A DNA stretch of 64,000 bases from Paragorgia papillata (GCA_035771165.1 JAWNZC010000322.1:2562501-2626500); one strand, 5' to 3'. Numbered from the stretch's first letter, positions 1 to 13,725 are shown. Program-made: numbers and translations. Notes: generated from the sequence alone by a model not told the origin.

Positions 1-3000
1 CTATTATTACTATTATTACTGTTATTACTATTATTACTATTATTACTGTTATTACTATTATTACTGTTATTACTATTATTACTATTATTACTATTATTAC
101 TATTATTACTATTATTACTGTTATTACTGTTATTACTATTATTACTATTATTACTATTATTATTATTATTACTATTATTACTATTATTACTGTTATTACT
201 ATTATTACTATTATTACTATTATTACTATTATTACTATTATTACTATTATTACTATTATTACTATTATTACTATTATTACTATTATTATTATTATTACTA
301 TTATTACTATTATTACTATTATTACTATTATTACTATTATTACTATTATTACTATTATTACTATTATTACTATTATTACTATTATTACTATTATTACTAT
401 TATTACTATTATTACTATTATTACTATTATTACTATTATTACTATTATTACTATTATTACTATTATTACTATTATTACTATTATTACTATTATTACTATT
501 ATTATTATTATTACTATTATTACTATTATTACTATTATTACTATTATTACTATTATTACTATTATTACTATTATTACTATTATTACTATTATTACTATTA
601 TTACTATTATTACTATTATTACTATTATTACTATTATTACTATTATTACTATTATTACATTATTACTGTTATTATTATTATTACTATTATTACTATTATT
701 ACTATTATTACTATTATTATTATTATTACTATTATTACTATTATTACATTATTACTGTTATTATTATTATTACTATTATTACTATTATTACTATTATTAC
801 TGTTATTATTATTATTACTATTATTACTATTATTACTATTATTACTATTATTACTATTATTACTATTATTACTATTATTACTATTATTATTATTATTACT
901 ATTATTATTATTATTACTATTATTACTATTATTACTATTATTACTATTATTACTATTATTACTATTATTACTATTATTACTATTATTACTATTATTACTA
1001 TTATTATTATTATTACTATTATTACTATTATTACTATTATTACTATTATTACTATTATTACTATTATTACTATTATTACTATTATTACTATTATTATTAT
1101 TATTACTATTATTACTATTATTACTATTATTACTATTATTACTATTATTACTATTATTACTATTATTACTATTATTACTATTATTATTATTATTACTATT
1201 ATTACTATTATTACTATTATTACTGTTATTACTATTATTACTATTATTACTATTATTACTATTATTACTATTATTACTATTATTACTATTATTACTGTTA
1301 TTACTATTATTACTGTTATTACTATTATTACTATTATTACTGTTATTACTATTATTACTATTATTACTATTATTACTGTTATTACTATTATTACTATTAT
1401 TACTGTTATTACTATTATTACTATTATTACTGTTATTACTATTATTACTATTATTACTATTATTACTATTATTACATTATTACTGTTATTATTATTATTA
1501 CTATTATTACTATTATTACTATTATTACTATTATTACTATTATTACTATTATTACTATTATTACTATTATTACTATTATTACTATTATTACTATTATTAC
1601 TATTATTACTATTATTACTATTATTACTATTATTACTATTATTACTATTATTACTACTATTACTATTATTAGTATTGTTATTATTATTATTACTGTTATT
1701 ACTATTATTATTATTATTATTACTATTATTACTGTTATTACTATTATTACTATTATTACTGTTATTACTATTATTACTGTTATTACTATTATTACTATTA
1801 TTACTATTATTACTATTATTACTATTATTACTGTTATTACTATTATTACTATTATTACTATTATTACTATTATTATTATTATTACTGTTATTACTATTAT
1901 TACATTATTACTGTTATTACTATTATTATTACTATTATTACTATTATTACTATTATTACTATTATTACTATTATTACTATTATTACTATTATTAATATTA
2001 TTATTACTATTATTACTATTATTACTGTTATTACTGTTATTACTGTTATTACTATTATTACTATTATTACTATTATTACTGTTATTACTATTATTACTAT
2101 TATTACTATTATTACTATTATTACTATTATTACTATTATTACTGTTATTACTATTATTACTATTATTACTATTATTACTATTATTACTATTATTACTATT
2201 ATTACTGTTATTACTATTATTACTATTATTACTATTATTACTATTATTACTATTATTACTATTATTACTATTATTACTGTTATTACTATTATTACTATTA
2301 TTACTATTATTACTGTTATTACTATTATTACTATTATTACTATTATTACTATTATTACTATTATTACTGTTATTACTATTATTACTATTATTACTATTAT
2401 TACTATTATTACTATTATTACTGTTATTACTATTATTACTGTTATTACTATTATTACTATTATTACTATTATTACTGTTATTACTATTATTACTATTATT
2501 ACTATTATTACTATTATTACTATTATTACTATTATTACTGTTATTACTATTATTACTATTATTACTATTATTACTATTATTATTATTATTATTACTGTTA
2601 TTACTATTATTACTATTATTACTATTATTACTATTATTACTATTATTACTATTATTATTATTATTATTACTGTTATTACTATTATTACATTATTACTGTT
2701 ATTATTATTATTATTACTATTATTACTATTATTACTGTTATTACTATTATTACTATTATTACTATTATTACTGTTATTACTATTATTACTATTATTACTG
2801 TTATTACTATTATTACTGTTATTACTATTATTACTATTATTACTATTATTACTATTATTACTATTATTACTGTTATTACTGTTATTACTATTATTACTAT
2901 TATTACTATTATTATTATTATTACTATTATTACTATTATTACTGTTATTACTATTATTACTATTATTACTATTATTACTATTATTATTATTATTACTGTT

Positions 3001-6000
3001 ATTACTATTATTACATTATTACTGTTATTACTATTATTATTACTATTATTACTATTATTACTATTATTACTATTATTACTATTATTACTATTATTACTAT
3101 TATTAATATTATTATTACTATTATTACTATTATTACTGTTATTACTGTTATTACTGTTATTACTATTATTACTATTATTACTATTATTACTGTTATTACT
3201 ATTATTACTATTATTACTATTATTACTATTATTACTATTATTACTATTATTACTGTTATTACTATTATTACTATTATTACTATTATTACTATTATTACTA
3301 TTATTACTGTTATTACTATTATTACTATTATTACTATTATTACTATTATTACTATTATTACTATTATTACTATTATTACTGTTATTACTATTATTACTAT
3401 TATTACTATTATTACTGTTATTACTATTATTACTATTATTACTATTATTACTATTATTACTATTATTACTGTTATTACTATTATTACTATTATTACTATT
3501 ATTACTATTATTACTATTATTACTGTTATTACTATTATTACTGTTATTACTATTATTACTATTATTACTATTATTACTGTTATTACTATTATTACTATTA
3601 TTACTATTATTACTATTATTACTATTATTACTATTATTACTGTTATTACTATTATTACTATTATTACTATTATTACTATTATTATTATTATTATTACTGT
3701 TATTACTATTATTACTATTATTACTATTATTACTATTATTACTATTATTACTATTATTATTATTATTATTACTGTTATTACTATTATTACATTATTACTG
3801 TTATTATTATTATTATTACTATTATTACTATTATTACTGTTATTACTATTATTACTATTATTACTATTATTACTGTTATTACTATTATTACTATTATTAC
3901 TGTTATTACTATTATTACTGTTATTACTATTATTACTATTATTACTATTATTACTATTATTACTATTATTACTGTTATTACTGTTATTACTATTATTACT
4001 ATTATTACTATTATTATTATTATTACTATTATTACTATTATTACTGTTATTACTATTATTACTATTATTACTATTATTACTATTATTACTATTATTACTA
4101 TTATTACTATTATTACTATTATTACTATTATTACTATTATTACTGTTATTACTATTATTACTATTATTACTATTATTACTATTATTATTATTATTATTAC
4201 TGTTATTACTATTATTACTATTATTACTATTATTACTATTATTACTATTATTACTATTATTATTATTATTATTACTGTTATTACTATTATTACATTATTA
4301 CTGTTATTATTATTATTATTACTATTATTACTATTATTACTGTTATTACTATTATTACTATTATTACTATTATTACTGTTATTACTATTATTACTATTAT
4401 TACTGTTATTACTATTATTACTGTTATTACTATTATTACTATTATTACTATTATTACTATTATTACTATTATTACTGTTATTACTGTTATTACTATTATT
4501 ACTATTATTACTATTATTATTATTATTACTATTATTACTATTATTACTGTTATTACTATTATTACTATTATTACTATTATTACTATTATTACTATTATTA
4601 CTATTATTACTATTATTACTATTATTACTATTATTACTATTATTATTATTATTACTATTATTACTATTATTACTATTATTACTATTATTACTATTATTAC
4701 TATTATTACTATTATTACTATTATTACTATTATTACTATTATTACTATTATTACTATTATTACTATTATTACTATTATTACTATTATTACTATTATTACT
4801 ATTATTACTATTATTACTATTATTACTATTATTACTATTATTACTATTATTACTATTATTACTATTATTACTATTATTATTATTATTACTATTATTACTA
4901 TTATTACTATTATTACTATTATTACTATTATTACTATTATTACTATTATTACTATTATTACTATTATTACTATTATTACTATTATTACTATTATTACTAT
5001 TATTACTATTATTACTATTATTACTATTATTACATTATTACTGTTATTATTATTATTACTATTATTACTATTATTACTATTATTACTATTATTATTATTA
5101 TTACTATTATTACTATTATTACATTATTACTGTTATTATTATTATTACTATTATTACTATTATTACTATTATTACTGTTATTATTATTATTATTACTATT
5201 ATTACTATTATTACTATTATTACTATTATTACTATTATTACTATTATTACTATTATTACTATTATTATTATTATTACTATTATTATTATTATTACTATTA
5301 TTACTATTATTACTATTATTACTATTATTACTATTATTACTATTATTACTATTATTACTATTATTACTATTATTACTATTATTATTATTATTACTATTAT
5401 TACTATTATTACTATTATTACTATTATTACTATTATTACTATTATTACTATTATTACTATTATTACTATTATTACTATTATTATTATTATTACTATTATT
5501 ACTATTATTACTATTATTACTATTATTACTGTTATTATTATTATTACTATTATTACTATTATTACTATTATTACTATTATTACTATTATTACTATTATTA
5601 CTATTATTACTATTATTATTATTATTACTATTATTATTATTATTACTATTATTACTATTATTACTATTATTACTATTATTACTATTATTACTATTATTAC
5701 TATTATTACTATTATTACTATTATTACTATTATTACTATTATTATTATTATTACTATTATTACTATTATTACTATTATTACTATTATTACTATTATTACT
5801 ATTATTACTATTATTACTATTATTACTATTATTACTATTATTATTATTATTACTATTATTACTATTATTACTATTATTACTATTATTACTATTATTACTA
5901 TTATTACTATTATTACTATTATTACTATTATTATTATTACTATTATTACTATTATTACTATTATTACTGTTATTACTATTATTACTATTATTACTATTAT

Positions 6001-6129
6001 TACTATTATTACTATTATTACTATTATTACTGTTATTACTATTATTACTGTTATTACTATTATTACTATTATTACTGTTATTACTATTATTACTATTATT
6101 ACTATTATTACTGTTATTACTGTTATTAC

Positions 6130-6168
<39 letters not shown>

Positions 6169-6312
6169 CACTATTATTACTATTATTACTGTTATTACTG
6201 TTATTACTATTATTGTTACTATTATTATTACTGTTATTACTATTATTACTATTATTATTATTATTATTACTATTATTACTATTATTACTATTATTACTAT
6301 TATTATTATTAT
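1..6312. repeat. 6.3 kb ATT/ACT satellite
   Basis: The whole stretch is built from the 9-bp unit CTATTATTA, its variant CTGTTATTA and plain ATT triplets. The variants recur in the same order at longer distances: a block containing ATTAATATTATTATT occurs near 1,990 and again near 3,100 (about 1.1 kb apart), and a second block near 5,262 recurs near 5,622 (about 360 bp). The array has therefore grown by duplicating kilobase- and sub-kilobase-sized segments as well as single units. Long reading frames in it (poly-Asn/Ser, poly-Ile/Val, poly-Leu) come from the repeat and are not genes. No other feature is seen inside. Confidence 0.95.
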
Positions 6313-6414
6313 GTTTTTTGGATAGCCGGTCAGTGACGGCCAATAGCGCTTTAGCTTCTCCTACCAAAATTTGTTAGGAGTATATGATTCAACACTACAG
6401 TTTCTTCAAAAATA

Positions 6415-6981
6415 TCAGTCTTCTTGAACTACTTTGCTCAGCACTTTGCGCAGTAGTGTCTCACTTTCCATGAGCACTGTCTTCTGCATGGTTCTCACGA
6501 CCCACCTGGCATCCTTCTCATGTAGTATCAGCTTCTCGATTTGTTGCTGTAGTTTCTTGATACCACCTCCAAGACACCCGATTACCAGGGGTATTATCTT
6601 TACATGGAATCCCAGTCGCTTCTCTCTCGTTTCAAACGCTAACTGCTGGTACTTGTTCAACTTTTCCCGATGTTTTGCTTCGATGTTTTGTTCCTGAGGA
6701 CATGCCATGGCCACCAGCCAAATATGCTTCCCATCCCTATCCTCCAGTGTGAGGTCTGGTCTCCTAGATTTATTATATTTCCTCAGTTTATATTCAAAAT
6801 CCCACACCATCTTAAACTTGTCATTCTCTGCAACATGCCCTTTCATCCAACGCTGTTTGTACCACAGTGTTCCTTCCTCTATAATCCCATGTTGCTTACC
6901 CCATTGCACCGCTAGCACCATCAATGCATTGTTATGTCTCCTCACATACTCTGTCCCTGCTAATACTGTGCATCCTGCCAA
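6415..6981 (-). pseudogene. Retrotransposon zinc-finger end and REL endonuclease
   Basis: The fragment opens with GCTVLAGTEYVRRHN, the second half of the C-x2-C...H...C-type finger found just before the endonuclease in R4/NeSL-type elements. The segment RRPDLTLEDRDGKHIWLVAM, followed by a Lys-rich Y-x-x-L stretch, matches the restriction-enzyme-like endonuclease core (PD followed by D and K). This domain cuts the target DNA in this class of element. The frame is the 3' end of the retrotransposon; nothing resembling a poly(A) tail follows. Confidence 0.7.
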
Positions 6982-7754
6982 GAGATGTTGGACAGCTCAT
7001 CGTACTGTCCACATAAGCTACACAGTACCGATTCAACGTTTGGTCCCCTCATCCCCTTCCATTTTCTTGTCTCGATCATCTGTTCTTGCATATTTACTAT
7101 CGCTGCAGTCTTCTTAGGGTCGAGATTACATTTAAGCCATTCACTACATTCCAATTCCTGGTCCTTATAGACCTTGCTTTGCATATCCTTCTTCATATAT
7201 TCAGCCTTTTTGTTGTTTTCCATTCCTTTCTTCAATCCTTCCTTCAGCTTCCTCCAACAAGTTTTCCAGGGGCCAATCATACTCTCACCGTTCATCGTAA
7301 CTCCTTTTTCATTAGTAAAGGTTACTTCCAATCCACATTCCGCTAACGTCTGTTCTGCTTCACGTTTCACTGAGCAATACCCACCATCGTACTCTTTCTT
7401 CCATACTACTGCAATCCATCTACTCTCTGACATTGACATGTAAGTCGAAATTCTGACTTTTGTTTCCTGATATACTTCTCTCAGGCTCTTTAATCCTCGT
7501 CCTCCCACCTGCCTTTTCATGTATAGCCTCTCGTGACTGGATTTCCTGCCAAGCATGTTCTTCAACCTTAGTTCCTTCTTCAAGGTCATATCTAGTTCCC
7601 TTAAATCTGCTTTGGAGAATTTACAAACATTCATGGGGTACCCTGCTACTGGTATCACTCTGCAGTTAATTGCTCTTATCATGTTCCTGTCATATAATTC
7701 TAGTTCAGTTAACATTTTCACTCGTTTCTCCATCTCCGGTACAACTCTTTCCAA
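6960..7754 (-). pseudogene. Retrotransposon RT thumb and zinc-finger start
   Basis: A 264-codon open stretch of the same element after the RT palm. It includes RAINCRVIPVAGYPMNVCKF and GGRGLKSLREVYQETKVRIS, typical of the region after the RT in R4/NeSL-type elements. At its end is CSLCGQYDEL, the first Cys pair of a CCHC finger. The remaining zinc ligands lie in the next frame (6,415-6,981), so a frameshift falls inside the finger. Confidence 0.75.
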
Positions 7755-8106
7755 AACGTTCTCTTTCTTGTTTTTTTTCCGCCTGCTCTATGCCCAGGAA
7801 TTTGTAGTACTCATTTTTTTCCGGGTCGAGCGTTTTCATCCTTTCTTGCAGTACTTCCATGCCATCACCTTTCACCATCTTATCGTGGTCGAATACAATC
7901 TCTGCACATTTCTTGACTCCGTAACATGCACCTGTATCGTCGCTAGCTTTAACGATCATCTCATTCGCGGCACTCAATAGTTTGTGGCTTTCCTGGTACA
8001 TTTTCAGATCGTCAAAAAATAAGCTGTGCGTTCGCTTTACTGTACGATGTTCAGGCGGTCCCATTCTATATCCTCCTGTCTCACTGAGAAGCATACCAGT
8101 TGGCAC
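7705..8106 (-). pseudogene. Retrotransposon RT fragment, motif C region
   Basis: The fragment carries the RT catalytic motif C, HSLFFDDLKMY, with its double Asp. Just upstream, before the first Met, the same frame reads GDSYSPVGFCLSEVPTG (RT motif B), placing it directly after the insertion at 8,148-8,972. It is out of frame with the following thumb/C-terminal part (6,960-7,754). It is a piece of the dead R4/Dong-like element. Confidence 0.8.
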
Positions 8107-8147
8107 TTCTGATAGACAGAACCCTACTGGCGAGTAGCTATCACCTT

Positions 8148-8972
8148 TTAGTATAATTTCATAGTGGAAAAGAGCTTTCCAGCTTTCTGATTGGTCCGCT
8201 CAGCGGTGAATCTGAGGTGATAGTCACCGCCTAGCGCGGTGACTATTGCATCACAAGAAATTGTTCTTCAAAAGTAGTTTTGGAAAAGAGACTGGTACTT
8301 ATTCAACACTGCACTGACTTTACTCGTTTCAGTCTCCCCCTCGGAGTTGTCATTTTGAAGTATGAGATTTTAGAATTTGTTGATTCATTGAACTGTTGAT
8401 TTTTTTTTTCAAAATGGGGTCTGTAGTTTTTGAGACAAACAAAAGAGCATAATACTGAAAACATTTATCACTGAGATGTTGTACATATCAAATATCGTAA
8501 AAACAAAACTTTATAAAGGTAAGGAAGTATATTTTCTATAATTCTTCGTATTTTTGTGTATGTTTTGGCTAGATTTTGGTCGTAGCGATGTGGCGAAAAC
8601 TTCGTCATGAGTGAAGAACATATTGAACATGAATTAAGTGCAAAAAAGCCGTAACACAGGATCCAAAACACCAGAATAAAAGTCTTTTTAGCATATATTT
8701 GAATGTATGTACAAGTTCAATTCCAAAGTAGGATGTTGTTTACTCTTTTTTTTTAATTATTTACTGACAAAGACTGTGGCTTGCTAACATCGTCTGTGAA
8801 TAAACAGTATCACCACTGTTAAAATGAAAGCAGTTGTTTAAAAGTTTTTGTTTCAACGTGATTGGTTTTTTATCAACGTCTGAAATTATACTAAAACAAT
8901 TAGTCACCTCAGTCTCGGTGACTATCGGTGTATTTACCGATAGTCACCTCGACTTCGGTGACTAATTGTTAA
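8148..8972. mobile_element. Insertion of about 825 bp in the retrotransposon RT gene
   Basis: The gene reads smoothly across the two junctions (GGATTTCTAC then AAGGTGATAG on the minus strand) if 8,148-8,972 is removed, so this block arrived later. TTTTAGTATAATTTCA at 8,146-8,161 has its exact reverse complement at 8,881-8,896. The last 75 bp form a foldback bounded by ACAATTAGTCACC and GGTGACTAATTGTTAA. A related foldback lies at 27,440-27,541, so this end belongs to a dispersed MITE family. No protein is encoded. It may be two insertions rather than one. Confidence 0.6.
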
Positions 8973-8982
8973 GTAGAAATCC

Positions 8983-9309
8983 TCACGATATTTGTATCCA
9001 TCTGCTCGTCATCTTCCTTCCATCTATATTCACCTCCAGTCTCGTCTTAGGCATTAGCCTCTCTATCACCTTTATGACATCTTCAGGGATCCTCATCCAC
9101 CGGTATACTCTCAGCATCCAGTCATGGTGTACTTTGTCATATGCCTTCGTATAATCATAGAAAGCTATTGCAAGATTACGACGATGTTCTCTCACCTCAT
9201 CCGTTATACACTTGTCAATCAGCACCTGGTCTACAGTTCCCAGTACTCCTTCCATCGCTCCAAGCTGGCCTTCATCCCAGATGTTATTACTCTCCGCATG
9301 CTCCTTCAT
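8983..9309 (-). pseudogene. Retrotransposon RT fragment, motif A region
   Basis: This continues the reverse transcriptase of 9,287-11,020 in another frame. It contains the motif A block NLAIAFYDYTKAYDKVHH with the metal-binding Asp, and then WMLRVYRWMRIPEDVIKVI. It ends at a stop where the next conserved segment (RGFLQ leading into GDSYSP) should follow, because of a point change and an insertion that begins a few bases further on. It is a fragment, not a separate gene. Confidence 0.8.
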
Positions 9310-11020
9310 GTACGTACCTTCCCATCATTCCGGTGTAAATCTTGTAGGACGTGTTTAAGCATGTGATTGGACGATAATCTCCTGCAGGACTCAGATCTTC
9401 CGTTTTTGGCGACAATACAGATCTACCAAATGTAAGCCATCTTGGTATTCTGTCGACTTCTTGTTTCCATCTAACCATCGCTCTACGTAGCGCATCCCAT
9501 GCTCCTTTAAATATTTTCCACCAAAAATTTTGGATACCGTCGATACCTGGTGCTGACCAATTCTTTCTTTTCTTCACCACCTTCGCCAGGTCTTCCCTTG
9601 TTATTACAAACTCTTTTACGTCTTGTACTTTTCCCTTCAGCTTCTGTTCCACCACTTTCATCCATGGCTGCTCCGGAGTCTTCTTCTCGTCTTCCCAGAT
9701 TCCTCCCCAAAACTCAACAAACTTCTCCATTGGAGGAACTTCTCCATGAAATACTTTTGTCCCCTTGCCCTTCCTGTAGAATCCTCCTTCGTCTGCTACA
9801 AACATGGCATTATTCTTTATCCTCTTCGCTCTCGTAGACATTTTGTCGAGTTTAACTTTCTTATTTCTCAATTCGTCCAACCATCCCTCCTTCGCCGCTC
9901 TCAAGTTGTCACTTCTGATTCTCCCTCCTTCTATCCTTGTCCCAATCTCTTTCAACAATCTACTTTCTCTCTTTGTTGGTTTACGTCTCATCTTCCTTCG
10001 ATGCAACTCATTCGCTGTTCGTGCAATTAATTGCCTTAGCTGCTTTATCTGATGCCTTAACTTTCTCTCAATCCTATTCCCACCAGGCACCACTCGACCA
10101 GCTTCTTTCTTCTTAACTCCAGTCATCTTCGCAACTGCCTTACCCATAGCATATACTGTGTCTGTAATCTTCATGATGTCGTTCGCTTCTTTCAGTTCTA
10201 CACTCAAAATATTATTTGCACTCTTTTCTATTGCTGACGTCAATCTCAACTTCGGTAGCTTCTCTCTGGTTTCAATGGTCTCCATCGTTGTTGGAACTAG
10301 TTGTTGCATCTCCATCCTGAACAATCTTTCAAGTTCAATATCGCTTTCCAGGATTGCTATCCCTTCCTCTGTATTTCCACTTTCAGTCTCGTCCTGTGCA
10401 TTGTCTTCCACCATCAGCTCAATTTCTACCCCTCCGTTGTCTGCAGCTACTTCCTCTTCTTCTAATTGTATTCTCCTGATATCAATTTCACATTCTTGTC
10501 TCTTTCTGACAAGTACTAGATTAGCAATTTCTTTTTCCTGTTTGAATCCAGCTGCATTGTCCCGTAGTTTCTGCTCACTTGCATTACGGTATTCGTTGAA
10601 TTCAGCGTTCCACCTATTCTTAACCCTGCGCATAAAACCCTTTCCATTCTGCCTCTCCTCCATGTCAATCTCTACCAGCCTCACTTTCATCTCTGTTGTC
10701 CAAGTTAACGGGTTCTCTGTGTTCTCAGTTGGTTCATGTCTTTCTTCACTGTTCTCGTTCCTTCCATCATTTCGTGACCTCTCCCGTCTTTCAATCTTAG
10801 CTATCACCGTGCCCTCTTTTTTGAAACGATTGGCGTTGTCGCGCAAATTCTGTGTTGTTGTTTCCACTTTTGTACTGGATTCCTGCCTCCATCTATCTCT
10901 CACTCGTGCCATGAAGCCTCTCCCATGTTCTCGCTCCTCAATATCTATCTTCACTAATTTCACATTCTCGTGAAATGTCCAAACAGACTCGATATCTCGA
11001 TTCTGTACGTTGATACTCAC
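9287..11020 (-). pseudogene. Retrotransposon ORF, N-terminal and RT-start part
   Basis: A 577-codon open stretch. Residues about 12-75 and 108-170 carry two copies of a domain of roughly 60 residues (W at the start, then EER-x-x-G-x-GFM and LRDNA), which looks like a Myb/trihelix-type DNA-binding repeat. This may serve target recognition, as in other site-specific elements. Near residues 495-560 the RT start region appears: SAPGIDGIQNFWWK, a PKTEDLSPAGDYRPITCLN block and a YKIYTG run. The frame then shifts, and the RT continues in 8,983-9,309. ORF length, motif order and the target-repeat flanks support an R4/Dong-like element rather than an EN-type LINE. Confidence 0.75.
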
Positions 11021-11040
11021 TGGTACTTCTTCTATGTCTT

Positions 11041-11044
11041 ATTA

Positions 11045-11135
<91 letters not shown>

Positions 11136-11160
11136 TATTATTATTAATATTAATAATAAT
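11041..11160. repeat. (TTA)n microsatellite
   Basis: About 110 bp of near-perfect TTA triplets (TAA on the retrotransposon strand), directly at the 5' end of the R4/Dong-like element. It is probably the left-over target repeat. Confidence 0.9.
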
Positions 11161-12040
11161 ATTATAATTTTAGTGCATAAGTGGTATACAATATGCATGC
11201 ATTTTCACCGAACTCTACCAGTTAAAAGATCACTAGAATGGTTCTTACATAACATAAGGGTACCATATATTTTATTGATCAAGTTTATTTTGGTAAACTG
11301 ATCTAATTCAGAATACCAACACGTATACATAACGGTACATAACCTCATCACATATTACTGATCTCGTAGAGTGTCTTGTAGCGTTATTGTGTCGTTAAAG
11401 GGAACTGTATATATTTAATGTAGAAATGTTACGGTACGAATTCAAACTGAGTAGAAATGTTGCCCATTGTTCAGCATACCGCGTGATCAAAGATGATGAG
11501 AATGACAGTTTGTTCCACCGCGGTCGGAAATCAAACTGACCTGGTCATTGACCCTGCCAAGAGACAAAGCTGCCAAAGCACATCTTTTGCCAAAAATGGA
11601 CGACAAAACAACATTTTTGAAATACTCAATATTATTTGAAAATTGTGCTACAAATGAGTCCAGTCATGCCTATTTTCATAATATGAAGTCTTGCAGATCT
11701 GCCGTGGTGATTAAAAGTTTTTCAACTTATTCTTATATGTCATTCCCGACGGATAGTTGTCCCCTTTCGTGAGTTTGCTGCAGTCGCCTATATAGGCATG
11801 ATCACATGCGATTTCCTTTTTATCGCTCTTACGCCGCATTTTAATTCCACAGCCAGCAATTTTTATCGTGCGATAGACAAAATGGCAGGAATCCAAACAA
11901 ACACCGCCAAGTCTTGTTAGTAACTGATAGTTGGCCGCAGACCTTTATCACTTTGATCAGAGGGATATATTATATTTATGGGTGTCTAAAGTCTAAAAAT
12001 GTTATAACAGGTTGTCATACAAAGTGCAATCAAGTACGAT
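11161..12040. other. Intergenic, nothing recognised
   Basis: About 880 bp of unique-looking AT-rich sequence. I see no coding signal that holds up, no RNA gene and no clear repeat boundary. Confidence 0.5.
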
Positions 12041-12196
12041 TTTGATGTAATATACAACAACGAGTTTGAGTGTTTCATCAGGGGATCCAAACACGAGAAA
12101 ACATGATGAAAGCACGAGGCGAAGGCCGAGTGGTTTTATTGTTTTCGAGTGTTTGGATTCCCCTGATGAAACACGATAAACGAGTTGTTGATATGA
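12041..12196. repeat. Foldback/MITE
   Basis: An imperfect inverted repeat. CAACAACGAGTTTGAGTGTT and TCATCAGGGGATCC on the left face GGATTCCCCTGATGA and CGAGTTGTTG on the right. It is non-coding. A stretch at 13,850-14,020 has a similar layout and may be related. Confidence 0.6.
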
Positions 12197-12363
12197 CATT
12201 TCAATCGAGCAATTTCAATTGAAAAATACAATTAAAATAAACCCTCATGAGATTTTATTCATGAGTGTGTGTAAAATTTATTCATACAGTTTATTTTGCA
12301 TAGATAATTAAGGTCTTAAGAATTAGATGAACACCGGTTTTCATCCAATATCTTGGGCTCTAC

Positions 12364-12541
12364 CAATCTCGTTCCCAGAGCCCACGTTCCCCTTACCCAG
12401 CGGGCGAGAAACGAGAGACTCTGGGATAATCCATCACGCCATCACAGGATTCTTGTTATCCGGAAGAAGAATAATCATGTTCATCAGCCAATGAAATATC
12501 GTTCCCCTGGGTGGGGAACGTGGGCTCTGGGAACGAGATTG
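12364..12541. mobile_element. 178-bp MITE with 9-bp target duplication (Mutator-like)
   Basis: Terminal inverted repeats start CAATCTCGTTCCCAGAGCC and end GGCTCTGGGAACGAGATTG. The flanks carry GGGCTCTAC on both sides (12,355-12,363 and 12,542-12,550). A 9-bp duplication is typical of Mutator-like elements. A second family member with a 9-bp duplication is at 22,665-22,802, and partial copies occur near 17,110 and 63,640. Confidence 0.75.
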
Positions 12542-12550
12542 GGGCTCTAC

Positions 12551-13717
12551 CACTGACCTATATATATAACTGGACTGCGGGTGCTGGCCAAAAATGTGTC
12601 CCCATTTTCACTTTCAAAATGGCGGCATTTATGGGTCCTTCTGCTAATGGTAGCGACCACTGACATGTACTTATCGTAGGAAAAAAGAATATTTATGTAA
12701 ATACAAAGCGATTTTCTTACTTTATTAATAAATCGTTCCTATGCGAGGGCTTCCCCAGAGGTGAATAAAATCGTCTGGCGTTACTGCGTTAGCCAGAACA
12801 AAATACTAAAGAGTAAAGACCAATAAATTCGGACAGGAAAGAGTTAATGCATGCAGGTTGGTCATTGTTAATTTCTTGTGGAACGACTCAAGAGGCCGCT
12901 GGATTATTTGTCTGACCAAATAGGAATATCGCCTCCCATGTAAACAACCCCTAAGAAGAACTCGGTACGCCTCGCTTCTTTACGATTTTCTCGGCCGGTC
13001 TTTAATTCAGACTGCTAGAAAGCTACAACAGTAATTGTCTAGGATTATTATTATTGTAGTTCAGAACTACAATAAGCCGGACTCTTATCATGAAAACATC
13101 CCGGGCCGCTCAACAAATATTTTGTTTACACAAACTCGAGACCAGGACGATATTATGCTGACTTGGCAAAAATTCTGACAGAAAATTCGACAAAGTTTGC
13201 CTAGTCCGTCTACTCCGAACGTATTCTCAAGAGATATTCCACTGTAGAAGTTATAAAATATATTGGCAGAAAGATAATTCACCTTGCTATAACATACGTG
13301 CAGTTTATCCGACCAAATAGTTTAGTTTCCCTAAAAAAAGCGAAATACCAAACATGTCCAAATCATAATAGCGGCCGCTATTTTGATTTTTTTTTCCGTA
13401 TGTATTATAATGTCTTCTCCGAATGTTTTCTCGAGAAATAAACCACTGTAGAAGCTATCAAATATACTGGAAGAAAGATAATTCATCTGGCTACAACATA
13501 CGTACAGTTTATCCGACTAAATAGCTCAGTTTTCTTAAAAAAAGCGAAATACCGAACATGTCCAACACGAACTAGAGATTCTTAGGTATCGGTCAGCGAC
13601 CTTCACCATTAGCAAAAAGACCCATAAATGCCGCCATTTTGAAAACGATTTTGGGGACACTTTTCCTAACTCAAAGTTAATAGGAGCACGCAGTCCAGTT
13701 ATATATATAGGTCAGTG
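12551..13717. mobile_element. 1.17 kb hAT-like non-autonomous element
   Basis: It starts CACTGACCTATATATATAAC and ends with the reverse complement, and is flanked by GGCTCTAC at 12,543-12,550 and 13,718-13,725. An 8-bp duplication fits hAT. The inverted homology extends about 100 bp inward at each end (the ATGGCGGCATTTATGGG region on the left). Inside, a block of roughly 150 bp occurs twice in direct orientation (about 13,205-13,352 and 13,409-13,563). There is no transposase frame, so it depends on another element for movement. Confidence 0.8.
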
Positions 13718-13725
13718 GGCTCTAC

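Larger units (their letters stand above)
6313..11040 (-). mobile_element. Decayed R4/Dong-like non-LTR retrotransposon in TAA-type repeats
   Basis: Read on the minus strand, fragments in order give an N-terminal region with a duplicated domain, reverse transcriptase motifs, a CCHC zinc finger and a restriction-enzyme-like endonuclease. This is the order of R2/R4/NeSL-type elements with a single ORF. The 5' side (11,040) borders a (TAA)n tract and the 3' side (6,313) borders the TAA-rich satellite, with no poly(A) tail. Dong elements of the R4 clade are known to insert into TAA repeats, so both sides may be original target. The ORF is broken by frameshifts near 9,300, 7,730 and 6,970 and by an insertion at 8,148-8,972, so this copy is dead. 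Confidence 0.75.

Noticed and set aside
1675..6367. Long poly-Leu, poly-Asn/Ser and poly-Ile/Val frames
   Set aside because: They follow from the ATT/ACT repeat itself in each frame and have no independent coding signal.
10158..10973. 271-aa Ser/Leu/Phe-rich plus-strand protein
   Set aside because: It is the antisense shadow of the retrotransposon ORF.
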